Positions 8,853-18,244 of a stretch of DNA of 64,000 nucleotides are shown here, piece after piece; within the stretch, counting starts at the first letter, position 1; each line of letters starts with the position of its first letter. The notes under the pieces were generated by a model that worked only from the letters and a program-made list of their open reading frames with translations, did not search any database and was not told where the DNA came from. This DNA comes from Granulosicoccaceae sp. 1_MG-2023 (GTDB lineage Bacteria > Pseudomonadota > Gammaproteobacteria > Granulosicoccales > Granulosicoccaceae), in the NCBI GenBank assembly GCA_030546905.1, contig JAUOPI010000010.1, forward strand, positions 62,001 through 126,000. Reading direction: 5' to 3'. A program made the position numbers and the translations under genes.

Positions 8853-9473
8853 TCAGCTCTGCGGCTCAGCGCGGCGACAGATTACGTCGCCGCGGCCGCT
8901 GTCGGTCAGCTCGGCTTCGAGGGCGGGCAGGGCGTCGGCCGGTATCTCGCAGTTCAGGGTCACGCTTGTGGTATAGGCGCAATCGCCGATCACGCCCTGA
9001 TGACGTTGGATCAGCCGGCGTATGCTGTCTTCGAGCGGGTAGGGTAGCTCGATGATAAGCTGTTCGCGTTGCACCACATCCTGCAGCGGTGTGAGTTTGA
9101 GGGTGGATGAGGTGGTCGCTGAATAGGCCCGCACCAGTCCGCCGGCGCCGAGTTTGATACCGCCGAAATAGCGCACCACTACCGCACACAGGTCGCTGAC
9201 CGGGTTGTGTTGCAGCACGTTGAGGATAGGCTTGCCGGCCGTGCCGCCGGGTTCGCCGTCGTCGGAAAAACCGTAATCGCTGTAATTGCCCGGAGTGCCA
9301 CAGACAAAGGCCCAGCAGACATGCCGTGCGTCGGGGAATTCGGCGCGGGCAGCGGCGACCTGCTGCATGGCCTGTTGTTGGTTTTCGCAGGGCGCGATGA
9401 TGCCGATAAAGCGGCTTTTTTTGACTTCCAGTTCGTACCGGGCGGGGCCGGTGGGCGTTTGATAGAGACTCAC
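8853..9473 (-). CDS. yigZ: YigZ/IMPACT family protein
   Basis: This 206-residue protein matches the YigZ (UPF0029/IMPACT) family in length and in its N-terminal block: KKSRFIG, then ARHVCWAF, GFSDDGEPGGTAGKP, and VVRYFGGIKLGAGGLVRAY. The C-terminal part is the smaller ferredoxin-like UPF0029 domain. IMPACT relatives in eukaryotes modulate GCN2 signalling; the bacterial role is not settled and is often linked to translation. The start codon is GTG (9471-9473). It lies 23 bp downstream of the S41 protease gene on the same strand, so they may be cotranscribed, and is convergent with the accessory helicase pair. Confidence 0.93.
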   Translation of the reverse strand: MSLYQTPTGPARYELEVKKSRFIGIIAPCENQQQAMQQVAAARAEFPDARHVCWAFVCGTPGNYSDYGFSDDGEPGGTAGKPILNVLQHNPVSDLCAVVVRYFGGIKLGAGGLVRAYSATTSSTLKLTPLQDVVQREQLIIELPYPLEDSIRRLIQRHQGVIGDCAYTTSVTLNCEIPADALPALEAELTDSGRGDVICRRAEPQS

Positions 9474-9496
9474 GAGATTCCGTTGCTTGGCCGGTG

Positions 9497-10798
9497 TCAG
9501 AACAAATCCCAGTCCGGCAGTGCCGGTCTGGCCGGTGCCAGAGGCTGCGTGGCTATGAACTTGTCTGACTGACGCGTGTTAATACACTGACCCTGTGTAA
9601 TGTAGTCCAGCGCGGCGGCGTAGAGCGGATCATCTTCGCTCCACATGTCGCCCGTCGGTAAATCGGTCACCGTGCAGCTTGCCTCAAGGCCGTCGAAATA
9701 ACCACCTTCGTTCTGGCCGTTGGTGATGGCAAAGTTTATCGCGAATAAGGTTTTATCGCAGAGCGTCTCCGGCACCATGCCGACCGGTTTGCCGCAGGTG
9801 GTGTCGCCGATGGTCACGACATCCATAAACGGCGACAGGCCGTTGATAATCATTTCACTGGCTGAACAGGTTGCCGGGCCGGTCAGCAGAATCACTCTTT
9901 GCAAGCCCAGCCCCGTATCCGTGTCGGTAAATGAATAGCGTGTATTGTAATGACTCAGGCGGTCATTAAAGACCAGTTGCGCAAAGGTTTCATCGGCCAC
10001 GGCGGTACCGCCGATCAGGCCGGCCAGTTGCGCGGCAACCCGGATCAGGCCGCCGCCGTTATAACGCAAATCCACCACCAGATCCGTCACGCCCTCCTGC
10101 ATCTGCTGGGCAAATGCCGTTTCCAGCTCGTCAGCGCTGCCGCTCATAAAACGTGACAGGCCGAGATAGCCGGTGGTTGTGCCGGCTGTTTCGCGGGTGT
10201 GCTGATTAAAGACGGTGGTGACGTCGAATTCGGCGCTGGTGACGGAGATGGTGCGTTCTTCGGCGCTGTCGCGTGCGGCAATGCGCAGTTGCTGCGTCTT
10301 GGGGCCGTCGCTGGTGTCGAGCAGGGCCGCGAAGAGCTCATCGTCGATCCCGCTCATGGGCACGTCACCGATTTGCAGCAGTTCGTCACCGCGTTGCACA
10401 CCGGCCTGATCCATCGGCGAACCCGGTTGAATAAAGCTGAAGACATAGCGCGAGTCCCACAGCATCAGACTGAAGCCGAAGGCCGTCATGCGGTTTTGCT
10501 GTGATGCTTCGTAATCGTCCAGGTCCATCAGATAGCTGAAGCGGTCGTACTCTGCGTAACGCAGATCCGCGAGCAGGGCCGCCGGATCGCTGTAGCTTGT
10601 GTAGTCCAGTAGCGGGACCTGCTCGTACCAGAGATAGTCCTCCCGCATCGCATCAAAAATCAGGCTGTTTCGCTCGTCAGCATCGCAACTGCCGGTGGCG
10701 GCGGTGGCGTTGTCGCTGAAGCTGCCCTGATCCGATGAGCAGGCGCTCAGGGCCAGCAGGGTGATAAACAATGTACGCGGTAAAAAGTGCTTGTGCAT
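9497..10798 (-). CDS. S41 family peptidase lipoprotein with PDZ domain
   Basis: The 433-residue protein begins with a lipoprotein signal: a basic N-terminus, a hydrophobic stretch and the lipobox LSAC with C20, so it should be membrane-anchored in the periplasm. A PDZ segment is visible (PGSPMDQAGVQRGDELLQIGD region). The tail-specific protease (S41) core follows: a YNGGG-type block, then TGPATCSASEMIINGL with the probable nucleophile Ser, and TTCGKPVGM with the probable general-base Lys. S41 enzymes cleave proteins near the C terminus or remove misfolded envelope proteins; the substrate here is unknown. There is only a weak ribosome-binding site before the ATG. The 242 bp between it and the divergent GGDEF/EAL gene should hold promoters for both. 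Confidence 0.88.
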   Translation of the reverse strand: MHKHFLPRTLFITLLALSACSSDQGSFSDNATAATGSCDADERNSLIFDAMREDYLWYEQVPLLDYTSYSDPAALLADLRYAEYDRFSYLMDLDDYEASQQNRMTAFGFSLMLWDSRYVFSFIQPGSPMDQAGVQRGDELLQIGDVPMSGIDDELFAALLDTSDGPKTQQLRIAARDSAEERTISVTSAEFDVTTVFNQHTRETAGTTTGYLGLSRFMSGSADELETAFAQQMQEGVTDLVVDLRYNGGGLIRVAAQLAGLIGGTAVADETFAQLVFNDRLSHYNTRYSFTDTDTGLGLQRVILLTGPATCSASEMIINGLSPFMDVVTIGDTTCGKPVGMVPETLCDKTLFAINFAITNGQNEGGYFDGLEASCTVTDLPTGDMWSEDDPLYAAALDYITQGQCINTRQSDKFIATQPLAPARPALPDWDLF

Positions 10799-11040
10799 AG
10801 AAGGTCGTTTCGCCCGGTAGAGTCTTTTGTCTATCGGCAGCGCGCTTGTCGCTCAGGCGTGTTTCCCCGCCACGCAGGCGTCAAAATGTGCGCTTGTGCA
10901 CGTTTAGCCGGATTGGCAGGGCCTGAGCCGGTTGCTCAATAAAGATATCAGCGGCTATCCCGAAACCATGGGTACAGGAACGGAGATCGCGCCTCGCCGG
11001 AACCGGTGTGGTTGCGTCACCGCCAGAATAATAATCAGAG

Positions 11041-13230
11041 ATGCCTGACTACATGATCAGCCCCGATTTAATCGACCCTTCGCTTGCCCGTTTTGTCCGT
11101 ATGACCGGACTTATCTGTGATGAGCGGTTTGCCTATGCCTTGTACGACGAGGATCTGTCGCAGAGCTGGGCCAGTGAGGGCTTCAGCGGTCCTGCGATGC
11201 TGGAAACGGCACCGTCCGCGGATGCGCTGACGCTCCTGCAGACGGAGCATGAAGGTGTTTGCTACGGACTGGCTTTCGGTATTTACCGCAGTCCTCTGGC
11301 TGCATTTGTGGTGTTGCAGAGCCCGGCTGAGCTGAGCGCGGAAACCTGCCATAGTCTGACGCATCAGCTGCGGGTGATGCAGGGCTCGGTGGCAGAGTTG
11401 CAACATTTGTCAGGCCGTCTGGAAGAGAACGTCGCTGAACTACAGCACTATCAGCACCTCTACAATACGGTTGCTGCGGTACGTCCGCTGCAGGAGCCTG
11501 AGAGCGAGTTGCCGGAGCTGTTAAGCGATTGCAGCGCGTCGCTGGATCTGGCGGGGGTGTTCGTCTACCACAACGACAGCCGGCAGATATTCGAGCAGGT
11601 CGATGATGCTGCGGTGTTTGAAGACACCGGTCTGTCGCCGAACCGGCGCAAGGGCATTATCCAGCGCGATCTGTACCGTCTGTGTGAAAGCAGTTCCTCG
11701 GCTTTCTTGCTGGAGCGTTTTACCGACAGCGGTGCCAGCGCCTCACGCAACCGTCTCGAGAGTCTGAATATTCTCGTCGCCCCGATGCTGGACCGGCAGA
11801 GCCAATGCATCGGCATGCTGATTCTGGTGCGCCCGGACAGTGCGCGCCGCTTCACCCGCAGTGATTGCCGGCTGGCCGAGCTGATGGCCGAACGGGCGTT
11901 CCGGATTCTGCAGTCGCGCTATGACCATGCGACCGGTTTTCTTAACCGCCAATCCTACCGGCAGATGTTGCAGGCCGAGTTGATGGGGTTGAATGAGGAG
12001 ACGCCGGAGTGCAATTTTCTGCTCCTGCGTCTGGACGGGCTGGACGAGGCCTACGCGCGCGGCGGAGTGGACGCGGGCCTGCATGTCATTTCACAGATCT
12101 CGGCCCTGCTCGGCAAGCGGGTCCGCTCACGCGATCTGGCCGGGCGACTGGGTAAAAACGAGTTCGCGCTTTTGCTGAAAAACTGCAAGCGTGAGAACGC
12201 CATGATTGTGGCCGGTCAGATTCTCGAATCGCTCTCGACCTTTACCTTTGAATGGCAGGGCGAGCCGCTGGGCATCCAGGCCAATATCGGCGTGGTGACC
12301 CTGACGCCGCGTTTTGTGACCGCCGAGAATCTGTTCCGTGCCGGGCGCGAAGCGCTGGAATCGGCGCGCGAAGAGGGTGCCGGTTGTGCGGCCATGTTTA
12401 CCGGTCTGACCGGCAAGCGCGATGAACTGGCACGTCTGAGCTGGGATCACCGGATTTACAAGGCGGTGATTGACCGTCAGTTCCGGCTGTTCTGCCAGCC
12501 CATCGAAGATGCCAATGCCTACCGTGACGGCGTGCGCCGTTACGAATTGTTGCTGCGTCTGCGCAGTGAGGGCCCGGTGGTGGTGGCGCCTTATGTGTTT
12601 ATTTCCACGGCGCGTAAGCTGGGGCTGATGAACTGTGTCGATCAGTGGGTGGCATCGCAGGCCTTCAAACTGTCGGTTTTATCCAACCCTGACCCGAGTA
12701 CGCCGCATTACGCATTTACCGTGAATTTGTCGGAGGACTCGCTGACCCCCGAGTTCGCCGGGTATCTGATTAACGAAGCCGAGCGGCTGGGCGTGATGGC
12801 AGAATCGATCTGTTTTGATCTGACCGAAGCGGCTGCGATGAAGAATCTCAAGCAGGCCACGCAGTTTATCGGCCTGTTGCGTAAACGCGGTTTTGCCTTT
12901 GCGCTGGATGATTTCGGTACCGGCATCGGTGCCTATTCCAGCCTGCGCAATCTGCCGGTCGATTACGTCAAACTCGACGGTGCACTGGTCAAGAATATGA
13001 GCCACGACCCGGTCAGTGCGGCCATCGTCAGTTCACTGGCCCAGGTTTGCCGTTCACTGGGAATTAAGACCATTGCCGAATCGGTCGAGAACGAGGCTAC
13101 CCGCGAGTTGCTGGTGCGTGCCGGGGTGGATTTTGTGCAGGGCTTTCAGATGGGCCGGCCGCGGGCGGTGGAAAAAGAGTTTGATGTCTACCGCGAAATC
13201 TACGCCGCGCAAGGCAGCGCTGCGCAGTGA
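11041..13230 (+). CDS. GAF-like / degenerate GGDEF / EAL domain protein
   Basis: This 729-residue protein has a helical N-terminus (about 1-130), a GAF-like sensor region (about 130-290), a GGDEF fold and an EAL fold. The diguanylate cyclase signature is degenerate: GKNEF at 371-375 instead of GGDEF, so cyclase activity is unlikely. The phosphodiesterase signature reads ELL (502-504) instead of EAL, but other metal and catalytic positions are kept: VNLSE, LTEAA, DDFGTG with D623/D624, VKLDG, AESVEN and VQGF. It may hydrolyse cyclic di-GMP weakly or act as a c-di-GMP binding regulator. No transmembrane segment or signal peptide is visible, so it is probably cytoplasmic. Its stop lies four bases from the stop of the next convergent gene. 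Confidence 0.88.
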   Translation: MPDYMISPDLIDPSLARFVRMTGLICDERFAYALYDEDLSQSWASEGFSGPAMLETAPSADALTLLQTEHEGVCYGLAFGIYRSPLAAFVVLQSPAELSAETCHSLTHQLRVMQGSVAELQHLSGRLEENVAELQHYQHLYNTVAAVRPLQEPESELPELLSDCSASLDLAGVFVYHNDSRQIFEQVDDAAVFEDTGLSPNRRKGIIQRDLYRLCESSSSAFLLERFTDSGASASRNRLESLNILVAPMLDRQSQCIGMLILVRPDSARRFTRSDCRLAELMAERAFRILQSRYDHATGFLNRQSYRQMLQAELMGLNEETPECNFLLLRLDGLDEAYARGGVDAGLHVISQISALLGKRVRSRDLAGRLGKNEFALLLKNCKRENAMIVAGQILESLSTFTFEWQGEPLGIQANIGVVTLTPRFVTAENLFRAGREALESAREEGAGCAAMFTGLTGKRDELARLSWDHRIYKAVIDRQFRLFCQPIEDANAYRDGVRRYELLLRLRSEGPVVVAPYVFISTARKLGLMNCVDQWVASQAFKLSVLSNPDPSTPHYAFTVNLSEDSLTPEFAGYLINEAERLGVMAESICFDLTEAAAMKNLKQATQFIGLLRKRGFAFALDDFGTGIGAYSSLRNLPVDYVKLDGALVKNMSHDPVSAAIVSSLAQVCRSLGIKTIAESVENEATRELLVRAGVDFVQGFQMGRPRAVEKEFDVYREIYAAQGSAAQ

Positions 13231-13234
13231 GTGC

Positions 13235-13504
13235 TTAGGTGCGGCTGACCACCTTGCGGTAAAAAATCAGCAGCGCGGTATTAAAGGCCAGCGCGCCCAG
13301 TGTGGCAAAAATGGCGGCGCCGGTCAGGAGCCCGCCGATCTCCAGATCGAACACGTCCTTAAAGAACAAACCGAAAAACGCCCCGAGAAAGCCGGCGATA
13401 CAGCTGGCCACCGTCCCCGGTGAGTTGTCAGGAAAGAGCCGGGCAAATAAGACACCGGTAACGAGACCAATCAGCACAAACAAGCCGGGGCCGGCAAATC
13501 GCAT
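13235..13504 (-). CDS. small membrane protein, GlsB/YeaQ/YmgE-like
   Basis: An 89-residue protein with three hydrophobic segments rich in Gly and Ala (GLFVLIGLVTGVLFARL, ASCIAGFLGAFFGLFF, IFATLGALAFNTALLIF). The layout and Gly-rich first helix resemble the transglycosylase-associated (GlsB/YeaQ/YmgE) family of small inner-membrane stress proteins; the match is by pattern only. It lies tail to tail with the GGDEF/EAL gene. The next gene upstream on the same strand starts 81 bp away. Molecular function is unknown. Confidence 0.65.
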   Translation of the reverse strand: MRFAGPGLFVLIGLVTGVLFARLFPDNSPGTVASCIAGFLGAFFGLFFKDVFDLEIGGLLTGAAIFATLGALAFNTALLIFYRKVVSRT

Positions 13505-13585
13505 AGCAAATCCTGTAGTGAGCCTAAAGCCCGTTCAGCTTATAACAAAGATAAGCGGGCCGGGCTACTCTCGCGGCTGTGTCAC

Positions 13586-14107
13586 TTAGCTGACAAAGGG
13601 CAGGCGCGGGAAGTGGGCGGGATAGGCGTGACTCAGCAGATGCAGTTCCCAGACAATCAGCGCGATATACATACCGATTGAAACAAACAGAAACGCACGT
13701 ACCCGCACGACCGAAAACGCCAGCAGATTCCAGGTGGCGATGAAGAAGAACACGCCGAACACGGTAATCAGCATTTTCGCCGCAATAAACGGCCCTACGC
13801 CCAGTTGCAGGAAGTAGTTCATCACCGGATTCAGCTCTTCGCCACCGCGGGCCAGCAGCATCAGGGTGAAAGAGGCGTCGATGCAGGAAAACACCATCAG
13901 CGTGACCGCCGAGATCATTTCCGTCCAGCCGTAATGGTCGAGCACTGCGTCGCGGGCGTCTTCCTCGCGGCGGCTGCGCAGACGGCGCGGTTTGGTCAGC
14001 GCAAAGTAGATCGTACGGAACGAAAACTTGCGGCGGTCACCGCCTTTGCGGCGCGGCTCGGCGTAGTCACGGGGCTGATTTTTGGGCACGGTTCCGGAGA
14101 TCATCAT
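13586..14107 (-). CDS. DUF5658-like inner-membrane protein
   Basis: This 173-residue protein has a charged N-terminus with many Arg residues (EPRRKGGDRRKF, RRLRSRREE) followed by three or four transmembrane segments. The block DASFTLMLLARGGEELNPVMNYFL followed by FIAAKMLI is the hallmark of the DUF5658 family (Asp before the first helix, GGxELNP loop, Lys at the start of the next helix). No function is known for the family. It starts with two consecutive ATG codons, so the exact start may be one codon later. A 7-bp perfect hairpin (14176-14182 with 14187-14193) lies in the AT-rich region upstream. Confidence 0.75.
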   Translation of the reverse strand: MMISGTVPKNQPRDYAEPRRKGGDRRKFSFRTIYFALTKPRRLRSRREEDARDAVLDHYGWTEMISAVTLMVFSCIDASFTLMLLARGGEELNPVMNYFLQLGVGPFIAAKMLITVFGVFFFIATWNLLAFSVVRVRAFLFVSIGMYIALIVWELHLLSHAYPAHFPRLPFVS

Positions 14108-14215
14108 AAGTGGCTGATTTGTATAATTTTCTTAATTGAAGGGCCACTATAAATCGCAAAGCGTCAATTTGCAGTCACTTTTGTTAAAAAGTGTGAGCCA
14201 CGCGTGAAAGCCGTC

Positions 14216-14256
14216 AATTAAGCGTAAAGCGCCCCCGCAGCATCGCGGCGGGGGCG
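14216..14256 (-). terminator. probable terminator after glgP
   Basis: A 9-bp perfect GC-rich stem (14230-14238 with 14248-14256) lies 11 bp past the glgP stop. On the minus strand it is followed by a T-rich but interrupted tract. Likely terminator of the malQ-glgB-glgA-glgP operon. Confidence 0.6.
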
Positions 14257-14267
14257 TGGCTGGCAGA

Positions 14268-16757
14268 TCAACCGACGTCGGTCAGCGGCGTCAGTTTCCA
14301 GATGTCGCGGTTGTAGTCCTGCATGGTCCGGTCGGTGGAGAAAAAGCCGCTTGAGGCCGTGTTCAGGATGCTCATCCGCGTCCACTTCGCGGGTTTTTCC
14401 CAGTCGGCGGCAACACGCTCCTGTGCTTCGACGTAGCTGCGGAAATCCGCCAGCGTCAGCCACGGGTCGTGCGGGTTGCGCAGGGCGCCGATAATGGCAT
14501 CGAAAATACCCGGCTCATTGGTGTTGAAGTGACCGCATTCGAGCAGGTGCATGACCGCTGCGAGGTCGGAATCCGTGTCGATATAGTGTTGCGGGTTGTA
14601 TTGGCGTTTCAGCGCTTCCACTTCGTCGGCTCTGAGGCCGAAGAGGTAGAAATTCTCTTCGCCGACCGCATCGAGGATTTCGATATTGGCACCGTCATAG
14701 GTGCCGATGGTCAGGGCGCCGTTCATCATGAATTTCATATTGCCGGTGCCTGAGGCCTCCTTGCCGGCGGTGGAGATCTGCTCCGAGAGGTCGGCCGCCG
14801 GGGCGATCACTTCCATTGCCGAGACCGAGTAATTGGGCAGAAAAACCATCTTCAGCCGGTCACCGATTTGCGGGTCGCGGTTAACCGTGGCGGCAATATT
14901 GTTGGCCAGTTTGATGATCTTCTTGGCCATGTCGTAGCCGGGTGCGGCTTTACCGCCGATCAGCACACAGCGGTTGACCATGCCGGCGGTGTCGCCGCGT
15001 TTGATGCGGTTGTAGAGGTGGATGACATGCAGGAGGTTCAGCAGCTGGCGCTTGTATTCGTGAATCCGTTTGACCTGGATGTCGAACAGCGAGTCGGTCG
15101 GAAACGTCACGCCGCAGGTTTTTTCCACCAGGGCTGACAGGCGCGCCTTGTTGGCCTGACGCATGCGCTGCCAATCGCTGTGGAAGGCCTTGTCATCGGC
15201 ATAGGGTTTGAGCTTGGCGAACTGGCTGAGGTCGGAGACCCAGTCGTCGCCGATTTTCCCGCTGACCAGTGACGACAGGCCCGGGTTGGCGTGGGCAATC
15301 CAGCGACGCGGGGTAACGCCATTGGTTTTATTGTTGAATTTCTCCGGCCACAGCTCGTAGAAATCATGAAACAGGCCGTCGACCAGCAATTGTGAATGCA
15401 GGGCCGCCACGCCGTTGACCGAGAAGCTGCCGACAATGCCAAGATAGGCCATGCGGACCTGCTTGGTGTCGCCTTCTTCGATAATCGACATGCGTCGCAG
15501 GCGATCCGTATCGCCGGGCCAGCGGCTGGCCACCAGGGCCATAAAGTCTGCGTTGATGCGGTAGATGATTTCCAGCAAACGCGGCAGCAGGCGCTCGAAC
15601 AGCCAGACCGGCCAGCGTTCCAGCGCCTCGGGCAGCAGGGTGTGGTTGGTGTAAGCCATGCACTTGCTGGTGATAGCCCAGGCTTCGTCCCAGCCCAGAC
15701 CTTTTTCGTCGGTCAGAATGCGCATCAGTTCGGCCACCGCGATGGTCGGGTGTGTGTCGTTCATCTGAAAGACATTGCACTCGGCGAAGTCGCTGTAGTC
15801 CTGACCGTGGCTTTGCTCCCACAGACGGATCACGTCCTGCAGGCTGGCCGAGGCGAGGAAGTACTGCTGGCGCAGGCGCAGTTCCTTGCCGTTTTCACTG
15901 GCGTCATTGGGGTAGAGCACCATGGAGATATGTTCGGCGTCGTTTTTCGCTGCGACCGCTTCGGGGTAATCGCCGGCATTAAACTCGTCGAGATTGAAGG
16001 CGTCGGTGGCGGTGGCGCGCCACAGTCGCAGGGTGTTGACCACATCGTTGCGATAGCCGGAGATGGGCATGTCATAGGGCACGGCCAGCACATTCTGCGT
16101 ATCGACCCAGTGGGTGCGCTTTTCACCGGCCTCGGTGGTGTAGGGCTCGAGACGACCGCCGAAGCGGACCACCTGGGTGTATTCCGGGCGGGAAATCTCC
16201 CAGGGATTGCCTTCACGCAGCCAGTGGTCCGGCGCTTCGGCCTGATAGCCGTCGTGGATTTCCTGACGGAACATGCCGTATTCGTAGCGGATGCCGTAAC
16301 CGATCACCGGCAAGGCCAGCGTCGCACAGCTGTCCATAAAGCAGGCCGCCAGACGGCCGAGACCGCCGTTGCCCAGACCGGCGTCCGGTTCGGTGTTTTC
16401 GATGTCTTCCAGACTCAGGGCAAAGGACTGCATGGCCTCCGCGGTGGGCGCTTCGATATCGAGGTTCAGCAGGTGATTGCCCAGCGCGCGGCCGATCAGA
16501 AATTCCAATGACAGGTAGTAGGCCCGTTTGACGCCTTTGCCGTTGGTCGCAATGCGGCTCTCGCGCCAGTCACTCATCAGGCGGTCGCGCAGGGTCAGCG
16601 CCAGCGCCTCGTAGATATAGTGCGGCGCGCTGCTCGTATTCCGCCCCAGGTAGTAATTGAGATAGCGTTGAAAATCGGCCGACAGCGCATCGACCGAGAC
16701 AGGCAACTCCGGCATTTCCGGCAGTACGGACGGGGGTGTTTGGCGTTTGGCAGTCAC
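14268..16757 (-). CDS. glgP: glycogen phosphorylase
   Basis: GlgP phosphorolyses alpha-1,4-glucan ends to glucose-1-phosphate using pyridoxal phosphate. The 829-residue product is close to the usual 815-830. The PLP-binding block GTGNMKFMMNGA gives K675 as the Schiff-base lysine, and the N-terminal YLSLEFLIGRALGN and GLGNGGLGRLAACFMDS blocks are diagnostic. An ATG at 16814 would extend the protein into the end of glgA. The GTG at 16757, ten bases after a GGAG, is a better start and lies 22 bp after the glgA stop. Last gene of the malQ-glgB-glgA-glgP operon. Confidence 0.95.
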   Translation of the reverse strand: MTAKRQTPPSVLPEMPELPVSVDALSADFQRYLNYYLGRNTSSAPHYIYEALALTLRDRLMSDWRESRIATNGKGVKRAYYLSLEFLIGRALGNHLLNLDIEAPTAEAMQSFALSLEDIENTEPDAGLGNGGLGRLAACFMDSCATLALPVIGYGIRYEYGMFRQEIHDGYQAEAPDHWLREGNPWEISRPEYTQVVRFGGRLEPYTTEAGEKRTHWVDTQNVLAVPYDMPISGYRNDVVNTLRLWRATATDAFNLDEFNAGDYPEAVAAKNDAEHISMVLYPNDASENGKELRLRQQYFLASASLQDVIRLWEQSHGQDYSDFAECNVFQMNDTHPTIAVAELMRILTDEKGLGWDEAWAITSKCMAYTNHTLLPEALERWPVWLFERLLPRLLEIIYRINADFMALVASRWPGDTDRLRRMSIIEEGDTKQVRMAYLGIVGSFSVNGVAALHSQLLVDGLFHDFYELWPEKFNNKTNGVTPRRWIAHANPGLSSLVSGKIGDDWVSDLSQFAKLKPYADDKAFHSDWQRMRQANKARLSALVEKTCGVTFPTDSLFDIQVKRIHEYKRQLLNLLHVIHLYNRIKRGDTAGMVNRCVLIGGKAAPGYDMAKKIIKLANNIAATVNRDPQIGDRLKMVFLPNYSVSAMEVIAPAADLSEQISTAGKEASGTGNMKFMMNGALTIGTYDGANIEILDAVGEENFYLFGLRADEVEALKRQYNPQHYIDTDSDLAAVMHLLECGHFNTNEPGIFDAIIGALRNPHDPWLTLADFRSYVEAQERVAADWEKPAKWTRMSILNTASSGFFSTDRTMQDYNRDIWKLTPLTDVG

Positions 16758-16779
16758 TTGGCTTGATCTCCGGATGTGA

Positions 16780-18237
<1,458 letters not shown>

Positions 18238-18244
18238 AGGTGTT

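Noticed and set aside
10799-11040. Cyclic-di-GMP riboswitch before the GGDEF/EAL gene
   Set aside because: I could not find the conserved GEMM core sequences in this 242-bp region.
15396-16511. 371-codon open frame on the plus strand under glgP
   Set aside because: It is antisense to conserved glycogen phosphorylase sequence and has no recognisable protein features.
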